Assembly (NCBI GenBank): GCA_003354225.1
Contig: PIVH01000183.1
Location: 1 to 7,234 of the forward strand
Origin: Globobulimina sp.
Taxonomy: Eukaryota > Foraminifera > Rotaliida
Reading direction: 5' to 3'
DNA length: 7,234 nucleotides
A program made the position numbers and the translations under genes. Each line of letters begins with the position of its first letter. The first letter of the stretch is position 1. This document shows, piece after piece, positions 1 through 7,199 of the stretch. The notes under the pieces were generated by a model. The model searched no databases. It was not told where the DNA came from and saw only the letters and a list, made by a program, of their open reading frames with translations.

Positions 1-314
1 TTGTTTAATTTTTTTATATATTTTCATCATTTTCTGTGTTTTGTTTTTAAGAAAATTTTTATCTGTTTCCACCTCTATATCTTTTCTATATTATTCATGT
101 GTGTTTTCTTTTATTTTGCCACAACGTTTTCTGATTGCAGTGCTATCTATTTATACAGCTGAAAACACATAACATGTAAATCCGAGCAAGTTACACAGTC
201 TCATAGAAAAACTACGGTGAGACTGTCAAAATTAGATGAATGGCAGTATGCACTCTCTATTACAAATCCCTGAGTTGTAGAGTTGCGGCACTATTTATAT
301 TTTAAATTCTAAGG
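1..314. other. Left-edge non-coding stretch, T-rich on the plus strand
   Basis: I see no supportable gene here. The first 120 bases are strongly T-rich on the plus strand, with several runs of five or more T. The segment lies just downstream of the SAP gene's stop codon, so part of it should be that gene's 3' untranslated region. A plus-strand tract ending in TTTTCTGATTGCAG at about 127–140 resembles a 3' splice site. It is followed by 12 open codons and a TAA near 177, so the end of a convergent plus-strand gene is conceivable but unproven. The only strong structure is the hairpin at 195–226. Confidence 0.5.
195..226. repeat. Perfect 9-bp inverted repeat (hairpin) with 14-nt loop
   Basis: ACAGTCTCA at 195–203 is followed by its exact reverse complement TGAGACTGT at 218–226. 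Inside the loop, TAG (204–206) can pair with CTA (212–214), leaving an AAAAA tip and a CGG bulge. It lies about 90 nt past the stop codon of the SAP gene, so it could be a structured 3' UTR element or part of a small RNA. The function is unknown. No poly-T tract follows it on either strand closely enough to suggest a factor-independent terminator. Confidence 0.6.
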
Positions 315-1235
315 TTAGTATTCACTGTGAAAATATTGATTAAAATGTTCATCCTCTTCGTCATCAGTAAAGTGGTCCAGTTTCATTACATTGTCATAAT
401 CATCCAACTTATTCTCCTGTTTATTTTCAACTTCATTGATACAAAACAATAACAAATCAATCATAGAACTCCCTAAAGAAAATCCAAAAGTGTCAGTAAA
501 ATCTTCTCCAACATCATATCCATGAAATGTATAATTTTTACCATCCATTTGCTGTACTGTTCGAAATGAGTCTCGATTCAATATCAATTGCATTTGAATT
601 AAATCCAAGGAACGTACACCTATTCCCAATGTAAAATCACTTATAACATTCATAACATCTCTCGATAACACCATAAAACAAATGCTATAATATCTAACAT
701 AATAGTTACAAATATGATAAATATTTTGTCGAACATAAATAGAAGTGGGATATATTAATTTCCATTCACCACAGCCATATATATTAGTAATGAGTGCATC
801 AACTGCAAAATGACTATTTGCGCCGCTCCCTTTGTGTATTTGTGCTCTCCATTCCTTACAATTGCCGTCACTGTTCATTCGCAAATCAACTTTCATAAAT
901 TCAAATGATTTCCCTCTTTCTCCCATCACCCAAACGCCAACAATATTTTGTAAAACTTCTATATCCAACCACTCGATCCATGCGGGTGCCATTTTACTTT
1001 CATTGTTGCATATCTTTGTTGTTGTTGCTTCCTGGAATGGATTATATTTTATGATTGCTTTCGATTTTGGTTTATTAGTAACTGTTGAAATATTGTTGTT
1101 TATTATTCTCTCTACAATATCTTTTTTTGTTCCCTTATATGGTATACTCTGTTTTATACATTCCTTAATAAGCTTTGCACGCGTCATTTGCAGCAAATTC
1201 CTGCGCATTGCCGCAATGTCAATAATATTCTCCAT
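315..1235 (-). CDS. SAP-motif protein of unknown function, 306 aa
   Basis: Seen: a single uninterrupted frame from ATG at 1235 to TAA at 315. Upstream in-frame codons reach only a TTG before a stop at 1260–1262, so 1235 is the first ATG; its context (AAAATA before ATGG) has A at -3. Residues about 14–48 (LLQMTRAKLIKECIKQS, then GTKKDIVERI) match the SAP helix-turn-helix pattern: a leading hydrophobic/Thr, a Lys-Leu helix, a central Gly, then a Lys and an Arg-containing second helix. Known: SAP motifs usually bind AT-rich DNA or RNA and occur in nuclear proteins. Residues about 80–285 are a folded-looking region rich in aromatic and hydrophobic residues that I do not recognise, followed by an acidic tail (DDEEDE) near the C-terminus. 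There is no signal peptide. The gene starts 99 nt after the 303-aa gene's stop on the same strand. The gene call is firm, the SAP call moderate; a DNA or RNA role is inference. Confidence 0.8.
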   Translation of the reverse strand: MENIIDIAAMRRNLLQMTRAKLIKECIKQSIPYKGTKKDIVERIINNNISTVTNKPKSKAIIKYNPFQEATTTKICNNESKMAPAWIEWLDIEVLQNIVGVWVMGERGKSFEFMKVDLRMNSDGNCKEWRAQIHKGSGANSHFAVDALITNIYGCGEWKLIYPTSIYVRQNIYHICNYYVRYYSICFMVLSRDVMNVISDFTLGIGVRSLDLIQMQLILNRDSFRTVQQMDGKNYTFHGYDVGEDFTDTFGFSLGSSMIDLLLFCINEVENKQENKLDDYDNVMKLDHFTDDEEDEHFNQYFHSEY

Positions 1236-1334
1236 TATTTTTAGTGTTTTCAAAACAAGTTAAAGGCCGTCAACCAATGACAAAATTCATAAGATATATA
1301 ATATATTTACAGTTTACACAAGAAAAGAAAGCAT

Positions 1335-2312
1335 TCATTGATTGTCATTTTTATGCTTTGTATCAATCTCGTCTTTTATGACTAACGTAACAAAGTTCTG
1401 ATCACCCGATACATTTTTTAAATGTTCTTTTGTATAATTATCAGTATTATGAAGCCATTTCTCTTCAATTGGTCGGTATAATTGATTTATTTGTAATGTA
1501 ATTAATGAAATACAATTATATAATTCTTGTAAATTATGAATGATAATGGGATTATATTTGAAATGTAATGCATCGATCATAGCACCAGTTAAAGAGCAAC
1601 AGTTTGAAGCAATCTTTTGAAATACAATGGATTTCGAGAGTTTTGTTTTATTTTTTGTTGATATTTGCGTGGAATGAATAATTTCATTTAATGAGTCTTG
1701 TATTTCTTGCGTATATTGATATTCTTCCGAGTCTTTATCTAAATCATCTTCACTTAAATCAATATGATAAAATTGCCACATTCGATTTAAATAATTTGTC
1801 ACAAAAATTAAATAAACTCTACGAAAATCCACAACAATCGCTTTCTTACTGTGACCACCACCTTTTTCACTCCATTGCCAATCTAATAATTGCATGGTGG
1901 TAAACTGTTTATTTTTGACATGGATCTTCCGAAAATATTCTGGGATTTGCGCATACGACGCAAATATTCTTCCAATTACTGTTTGATGACAAAATAACAG
2001 CAATAATCGAACAAATTGGGTATTTCCAGAAGTTGTTGTTTTATATACATTCATTATAAATTGTTCGACAATTTCATTTGAATATTTTATATCATATACA
2101 TTCTTATCGCTTTCTTTAATATCACTTTCAATTTTGGGATATTCCCATTTTACTCCTTTGGCTTTCCAATCATTTATTTCTTGTTCAACAAATGCATCAT
2201 AAGGTATTGGTTCTGCCACTGTAAAATATACACATCTCGTTGTAACAAATGAAAATAAGTACTAGTATGTATAACGCAAACAACCTTCTGTTATAGTAAC
2301 TGCTTCTGCCAT
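1335..2312 (-). CDS. Unrecognised 303-aa protein, two exons: join(2218..1335, 2312..2285) on the minus strand
   Basis: The long frame has no ATG of its own near its 5' end; it opens only with a GTG at 2219–2217, directly after TATATTTTACAG, which is a good 3' splice site. Upstream, ATG at 2312 starts MAEAVTITE and reaches a donor AG|GTTGTT at 2285/2284. Removing the 66-nt intron (2284–2219) joins the frames in phase 1, giving MAEAVTITEVAEPIPYDAF. The start context is AACAATGG. The protein looks mostly helical, with an acidic patch at residues about 162–176 (DLSEDDLDKDSEEY) and a hydrophobic helix containing RLLLLF around residues 80–86. I see no signal peptide, clear membrane segment, catalytic motif or zinc site, and recognise no family. 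Its stop (TGA) is 99 nt before the SAP gene. An 18-bp tandem duplication sits directly before its ATG. The gene is well supported; the first exon is likely; the function is unknown. Confidence 0.75.
2219..2284 (-). other. Spliceosomal intron, 66 nt, of the 303-aa gene
   Basis: The donor is AG|GTTGTT and the acceptor TTTTACAG|TG. The minus strand of the intron contains ATACTAGTACT followed by a T-rich tract (TTATTTTCATTTG), a plausible branch region, though TACTAGT differs from the classical TACTAAC. All three minus-strand frames cannot be read through without stops, and excision restores an ATG-initiated frame. A T at donor position 3 is unusual but recurs in the 6096–6169 intron. Confidence 0.65.
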
Positions 2313-2313
2313 T

Positions 2314-2349
2314 GTTCAAGGTTCACTCAAATATCAAGGTTCACCCAAA
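2314..2349. repeat. 18-bp tandem duplication just upstream of the 303-aa gene's ATG
   Basis: On the minus strand two copies of TTTGRGTGAACCTTGA lie with an 18-bp period (2349–2334 and 2331–2316), matching at 15 of 16 positions. The second copy ends 4 nt before the ATG at 2312. The placement suggests a duplicated promoter, initiator or 5' UTR element, but this is inference; slippage is the simple alternative. Confidence 0.7.
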
Positions 2350-2493
2350 ATGGTTGACATGCAAATTTTGTGGACAGTACGAAAATCGCTTTTTTTTCAA
2401 AGACTTGTTTCCTTAAAGTATAGTATTCTATCACATGGATTTGATGATTTCTACAACCGTGATTGATGTGCGACTCTTTCAAGCGCAACAAAT

Positions 2494-2505
2494 ATCCAAT
2501 TGGAT
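2494..2505. repeat. 12-bp perfect palindrome ATCCAATTGGAT
   Basis: It lies in the gap between the 167-aa gene's stop (2543) and the 303-aa gene's ATG (2312), about 180 nt upstream of the latter. It contains CCAAT on both strands. It could be a dyad regulatory site or chance; there is no second copy in the window. Confidence 0.3.
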
Positions 2506-2542
2506 CAAACTTTAACTAGTCATATTTATGTTGCAAAATAAA

Positions 2543-3109
2543 TTAACAAGGTCCACTTTTAATATTAACAAAAGCATTACTTCCACCAACTCCATTATAA
2601 ACAGCAGTTGCTACATCGATAGTATTCCGTATAATACAGGTACAATAGGCATCATTTTGATTGTCGCAACATTGCTGTGCATTTTGTGGGTGATATTTAG
2701 GACACGCTGATACAATGCGACCAGTTGCATTTCTACCATTTGCTGTATTTTGTAAACATATTTGTTTTTCACACGGCGCATAACATTTTGGATAAGCATT
2801 ATTGGCACATTTATAAATCGGCTGATTCTTATATGTACAGACTTGTACGATTTGGCCATCAGGACATGAACAACTACATATTATAAATATTTATTAAATA
2901 TATGCATATAGCAGCATATTAATGTTTGCGACCTACCTCACACCAAACATCCCTTCTGATGGAGCAACACCATTATCCTGCCAAGCACAACCATTCACTG
3001 TGCCACAGCCTGATTCTCCACCACAAACTGTCATATACGCATTATTATAATTTTGTCCAAATGCAGTATAAATCCACACGGCATTGATGACAATATACAA
3101 CGAGAACAT
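2543..3109 (-). CDS. Secreted 16-cysteine barwin/expansin-like (double-psi beta-barrel) protein, 167 aa, two exons: join(2873..2543, 3109..2937)
   Basis: Seen: ATG at 3109 opens a 173-nt exon with a hydrophobic N-terminus (MFSLYIVINAVWIYTAFG), a plausible signal peptide cut near residue 18. A 63-nt GT–AG intron (2936–2874) joins in phase 2 to a 331-nt exon ending in TAA at 2543. The mature protein has 16 Cys, including two at the very start of exon 2 (C59, C61), a C126–C127 pair, C135/C137 and a C-terminal C167; one N-glycosylation sequon is at N106. Residues about 88–167 follow the double-psi beta-barrel pattern: paired Cys, then GRIVSACP (cf. VRIVDQC in barwins), then NTIDVATAVYNGVGG (cf. 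the DLD/HFDLSPAAF segment, Asp kept as D144), then VNIKSGPC at the end. Known: such folds occur in barwin, expansin, kiwellin and RlpA-like proteins, many of which bind cell-wall polysaccharide. An extracellular glycan-related or effector-like role is inference. No cell-wall-binding C-terminal domain follows, unlike true expansins. Confidence 0.75.
2874..2936 (-). other. Spliceosomal intron, 63 nt, of the barwin/expansin-like gene
   Basis: The donor is GAG|GTAGGT and the acceptor ATATGTAG|TTG. The intron is very AT-rich and contains a 12-bp palindrome TATATGCATATA (2899–2910) and TTTAATA, a possible branch site. Both flanking exons encode closely spaced cysteines in one continuous frame only after excision, which supports the boundary to the base. 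Confidence 0.75.
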
Positions 3110-3254
3110 GGTTAGTGTGGAGTTGTATATAGTTTTAAAATCTTCAAGTGCTAATTATGGCGGTCCCTTTTTTCAATTTAAAAAATATTATTTTTTTTCC
3201 AAGTTTAATTTATATTAAATTTTAAACAGCTAAAACTGGAAAGATTACCAAAGA

Positions 3255-3300
3255 AAAAAAGCAATTCAACACAAAAAAGTAATTCAACAATACATGTATT
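3255..3300. repeat. 18-bp tandem duplication plus 12-bp palindrome at the 3' end of the 1110-aa gene
   Basis: Units AAAAAAGCAATTCAACAC (3255–3272) and AAAAAAGTAATTCAACAA (3273–3290) match at 16 of 18 positions. They abut a perfect palindrome AATACATGTATT (3289–3300), whose last base is the first plus-strand base of the gene's stop triplet. On the minus strand the order is stop codon, palindrome, duplication, all within the presumed 3' UTR. The rest of 3110–3254 is AT-rich, with a TATATAC at about 3124–3131 just upstream of the secreted protein's ATG. Confidence 0.6.
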
Positions 3301-6300
3301 CAGACAAAAGTATATTTCCTATCCCTGCCAGTAATCCATGTAACCGTTTTATTTACATCCGAGTGTTGAGATAGCGGCGAGGTCGCGCCCTGATTATTAT
3401 TGTTATCATCATTCACCACTGGGTCCTCACACGACGGTGATAACCGTGGTGGTGGCAGCGGCGGCATTTTCTGCTTATGAATCTCTTGTTGAATTAGATT
3501 ATTATTAAACGATGCAAAATTATTGAAATTGTTTTCGTTCAAACTGTTTTGAAATTGCTGTGCTATGCCAGGCTCCGATGTGGCACTCCCCGCCGTATGC
3601 AATATGCCAATACCAATACCAAGCTGCGCATTCACTGCATTGTCGCTATTATGAACACTTGCATTCGAATGCGAATACCGGGAGTTATTCACCGGTGTGC
3701 TTTGTACACCAAATAGAACATCCGCGTGGGTCACACCATTGCCTCCTTCGTACCGTATTGTCTTCAATGCATCGGAGCATCTCTTATACCAAGAACGATA
3801 TGAATCGATTATGGCATTGCCACTGTCATTATAATGCAGATTGGCAATGGCCATGGAAACAGTCAGATACTTGTCATCATAGCGAAACTCCCGCGTTATC
3901 CGACACAATTTCATGATTTCTTTCTGCAAAAAGCGCGATATCAACAACGATTTGGCCACTTCGCAATTATGCAGCAACAGTGCAAACACATTGTGTCCGT
4001 AGCGGAACGACTCGCTTTTTATTTTATTCCCTTTTTTGCCCTGTTCATTGACGGAGATATTGTTGTTATGTTGCGAATTGAATGAAGATTGCGAGTCTAG
4101 CAAAGATTGTATGTCCTGGTCGTAACTGCCCAATTGTGACTGTGTGGTGGCGTTCCAATTTAAGTTAAAACGCGTACCGATATTATCCACCACTTTGCTC
4201 ACCTTCGCCATAATGGTATCTTCATTGTATTTCTCGTCCAGATATTTATTTTCTTGCTTCATCATCTCACTATGCCGGTTACTTAGATTTATTTTCGACG
4301 ACAACTGGTCGATTTCAATCAACATCAAAGCAATGGGATGGATGTTCTTTGCTTTTACCACGGACAATATCGCCGTATTATTGATGTCCGAATCATTTAT
4401 TTCGTTCAATCCGCACAATATATTATCATCACAAATATCTCGCAACCGCTCGTTTAAACGCACTGCGTTGCCCAAACCGGTCAACATGTCCAATAATTCA
4501 GACGTACGGTTTGCTTTCATGTCAATGGTAACCGACAGCGACGCGCGTTTCATGCGGTTCTTTATAATCATTGGCCGCACAAAGTTGCGGTCGTAGCGAT
4601 TCAGTGTAATCTGTTCCAATGTGGCGTCTTCAAAATCTATCTTGGCCAATTTGTTCGCGTCCATTATATCAATGCGCGAGCTACTTTTGCTCTGTCCGCG
4701 CGGCGTGCGTTGTGTCGGCGAAAATGGCGCCGTATAATCCGTCAGAACGCTGCCTCGAACGCCATCGTTAGACAGCACATTCACGCTACTAAACGTCACC
4801 TTGGCTGCCATCTTGATCTCATCACTGGGCGGTGGCGGACCGGCGTTAGGCGGTGGGTGTAAATCCAATTTAATGTCTTCAACATCACTGTTATTTGCAT
4901 AATCAAATGCAACCTCACTGTTATTTTCCTCATTGCCTTGTTTCAAGGGCGGATCGTTGTGCTTGCTTTGGGTGTTTGTGGGCGTATAATTGGAGTGCAA
5001 CACAGCGAATTTCACCATGATGTCATCTTCTTTGTACAGCTTAGTTATTTTGCCGGGACACCACTTCTCAATGTCTTGCTTGAATATCATCACTGCGTCG
5101 CCCACCTTCCATTTAGTGCGCGCCGCATAGTCCTTTGGGTACATGAAGACGCTGCCCAATGCGCTGAATTGCAGCGCAGATTGCACGCGTTTGATGATGC
5201 TGCGTTGGTCGTCGATGTCCGACCAATATTTGGCTAAACCGCCGCAGATATTTATAAATGAAGCCTGTTGCATGGAAGACAGTGATAGCAAATGTTGTTT
5301 GTGCGAGTCTTTGATCTGTTCGATGTACTCTGACGGGGACATATTATGCATGGACGCCTGCACAACGATGCTGTATAAAAACGATAGATCGTCGATGATG
5401 TTATTGATTTTGATCACTAATTCTTGTATTTTTAATAAGGCGGAAGTCCGATCGGTGCATAGTGTGAAGTAGAAACGATTGTGTTTGGTGGTGTTGTCGT
5501 GATGAATGACATTGGTTTCTGTCTCCTCTTCTTCTCCCAAGTCGGTCAGTTTCTTGCTAGGCCGGAATTGTGTGATGGCGTTGATATTATGTAAGGACGA
5601 TATTGATTTCAGTTTGCTGTGGGTTCTGAGTGTCAAGAGGTGTCGTTCAGACACAGTGACAGCTAAACACATGGCCTGCATAGTGATGTATTTGTGGAAA
5701 TCGGTCAGTTTTATGGCGGTTAATGTGTTGTTATGTGCTAAGATGTCCTCATTATCGGAATATATCCCATTGTAAGCCGAGGCAGACGCTTCTTTGCTAT
5801 GCGGTGTATGGGTGGTGGTCTCTTGTGATATGGATTTGGGTGATTTGTTTGGGAATACTTTCAATTTAAAAGCGGATTTTTTGTTTGCTGAGCTTGGTTG
5901 TAAGGAAGGTGAATACAGCTTGTTTTGATTGCTTTTATTGGTGGATGTAAAGGGGGAGAATGAGTGTACTTTGATGATAGAATCGTCTTTGTGATGGTGG
6001 TTGTTGTGGTTTTTTCGTATTTTGACCGTTTTTCTATAGTCGTGCCAGCGCGGCCTTAGTACCACTAAAATGTCCCCTTGTTTCATGTACTGTTTCTGTG
6101 TAAGATGTGCGCGCAAAATGCGCAAGGATGGGTTTGTGCATATATTAAAATGTGAGTATACAACCTAACTATGCTAGTTTTGGTGTTTATGACCGGATTG
6201 TATTGGTCAAATAACTGCAGATCAGAGTTGTTGACGTAAGATAATTGTTCTTCGACTTTCCATTTTTTAAACTGAAACATTACATCGATGTGGCGTTTAA

Positions 6301-6706
6301 TAACTTGTGTGGAAGAGATATATTTCTCCATTTTCCAGTATTGACAAAAAATAGATTTGCTGATTTTATTTTGTTGTAAGATGTGCATTAAATGCTCGAT
6401 GGAGTCATATCCAATGTCGTCATCGGGCGGTAAATGATTCTTAATTGAAATCTGTAAAATTGAATCGAATTTCAACATTGACATATATTCGATAATGTTG
6501 CTCCTATTCATTCGCCATCGTAAATAGATTTTCTTTATTTTTTCTTCAATTGGATCATTATCTGAATATGGTATCAAACAGGATGTTTTTTTGAAAAATA
6601 CTTGTTCAGCGTCCTCATTCCCATTCTCATAATGTGATGCAGTGGTGGATTTTTTTGCTTTTATACCATCCTTTGACGGATTTACAGTTGACGTGCAACA
6701 CCCCAT
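3300..6706 (-). CDS. N-acylated 1110-aa protein with Tudor/SH3-like segment and proline-rich motifs, two exons: join(6095..3300, 6706..6170)
   Basis: Seen: exon 1 runs from ATG at 6706 for 179 codons. Exon 2 (931 aa plus TGA) has no ATG at its open 5' end, only TTG at 6125. A 74-nt intron (6169–6096, ATA|GTTAGG to TTACACAG|AAA) joins them in phase 0. The protein starts MGCCTS: Gly2 with Ser6 fits N-myristoylation, and Cys3/Cys4 fit palmitoylation, predicting membrane attachment. Residues about 45–165 look helical; about 205–215 is a basic His/Asn-rich patch. Residues about 506–544 (WKVGDAVMIF, then W-x-PGKITKLY and VKF) resemble a Tudor/Agenet/SH3-like barrel. PPPNAGPPPP follows near 593–602. 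Two further helical blocks follow, with an Asn/Ser/Gln-rich linker. PPLPPPR at 1057–1063 fits an SH3 ligand (PxxPxR). No enzyme motif is visible; a membrane-bound scaffold is inference. Alternative: two overlapping genes, the second starting at M183. The family is unrecognised. Confidence 0.75.
6096..6169 (-). other. Spliceosomal intron, 74 nt, of the 1110-aa gene
   Basis: The donor is ATA|GTTAGG and the acceptor CATCTTACACAG|AAA. The intron length leaves a remainder of 2 on division by 3, exactly the frame shift between the two ORFs, so removal fuses them in frame. Nearby donors such as AG|GTTGTA or GTATAC do not preserve the frame with this acceptor. A second acceptor six bases later (CAG|TAC) would also stay in frame and drop two residues. 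The exon 1 frame otherwise runs on to a TGA at 6083. Confidence 0.65.
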
Positions 6707-6801
6707 TGCAAGAAAAAAGAAGTTTTTTCGAACTCTCAAACTTTACTTTAGTCATTATCAATTTCCTTATTATTTTTATCATGGACAACCACCTCACTCA
6801 G

Positions 6802-7006
6802 TCAACTCCAATCAACAATGCATTCAATGGCGCATTCCATAGAGTCTGCGATGGAGATGGATCTAGTTTTAATTTTTTCCAAGATAATAGCCGAATACAT
6901 AGTATTAACAGATGCATTTATGCATAGCATTAATAACAAACCTTTATTTGTGTTACAAATAATAATCAGTGCCCATTGGTACCTATAATCGATGCTGCAT
7001 TTAATG
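6802..7006 (-). CDS. Possible terminal exon of an upstream minus-strand gene (hypothetical, weak)
   Basis: A minus-strand frame is open from a possible acceptor TTCCAG|C at 7007/7006 to TGA at 6802–6804, about 67 codons, including RYQWALIIICN and ending IECIVDWS. The nearest ATG is at 6930, giving 42 aa if it is a stand-alone small gene. Upstream there are candidate donors GTAACA (7083; frame soon hits a stop) and GTTAGG (7116; 110-nt intron, frame kept for ten codons). The upstream stretch contains ATACTAGTACT and a T-rich tract, as in the 2219–2284 intron. The stop lies 95 nt before the MGCC start, a spacing like the other gaps. Against it: the plus strand is also open here (ATG 6781 to TAG 6927, 48 aa), no domain is recognised, and no full upstream gene can be built. 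The remainder of 6707–7124 shows no other supported feature. Confidence 0.25.
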
Positions 7007-7124
7007 CTGGAATTTCAATAACAAAAATTAAAAAAAATGAAATTAAAGTTGAGTACTAGTATAATATGACATATATATGTTACCTATGTGCGATTTACCG
7101 TTACGCGACCCCTAACTCAAAAAG

Positions 7125-7199
7125 CACAAACGTAAATTTTATGGGTGAGCCTTAGGGCTGGCTTTGTCTTGCAATGCGTTGTGAGTCTGTACGTTTGTG
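7125..7199. repeat. 10-bp inverted repeat spanning 55 nt
   Basis: CACAAACGTA at 7125–7134 has its exact reverse complement TACGTTTGTG at 7190–7199. The arms bracket the left part of the G/T-rich patch. Terminal repeats of a tiny insertion or an RNA stem are both possible, and neither is supported by flanking target duplications that I can see. Confidence 0.4.

Noticed and set aside
240-256. TGGCAGTAT resembling part of U4 snRNA
   Set aside because: A nine-base match only; the flanking U4 5' stem-loop and Sm site are not recognisable.
1236-1253. TTG at 1253 as the start of the SAP gene
   Set aside because: TTG is an unlikely start here; ATG at 1235 is six codons downstream, with A at -3 and no acceptor immediately upstream.
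832-1263. 143-codon plus-strand ORF opposite the SAP motif region
   Set aside because: Hydrophobic antisense reading of a polar coding segment; the minus-strand frame has a recognisable motif and a proper start.
1308-1322. Two TGTAA motifs (minus strand) after the 303-aa gene as poly(A) signals
   Set aside because: The other genes lack a consistently placed copy, so a shared signal is not supported.
2217-2219. GTG as the start of the 303-aa gene
   Set aside because: GTG starts are rare in eukaryotic nuclear genes, and the codon directly follows a polypyrimidine-AG acceptor; an ATG exon upstream fits in phase.
2313-2350. tRNA T-arm-like GGTTCACTCAAA
   Set aside because: No acceptor, D or anticodon arms around it; the sequence is explained by the 18-bp tandem duplication.
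2611-2859. 82-codon minus-strand ORF and the 60-codon plus-strand ORF at 2528–2710
   Set aside because: Both are shadows of the Cys-rich exon, whose own frame gives a signal peptide, ordered cysteines and a fold-like pattern after splicing.
3560-5775. Six plus-strand ORFs of 83–150 codons opposite the 1110-aa gene
   Set aside because: They lie wholly antisense to a much longer coherent frame, show no domain and overlap each other; relatively GC-rich coding DNA often leaves the opposite strand open.
6634-6927. Plus-strand 97- and 66-codon ORFs over the MGCC start
   Set aside because: Their 5' halves are antisense to the acylation-signal exon. Only the 48-codon part from 6781 is independent, and it shows no domain; noted under the weak exon at 6802.
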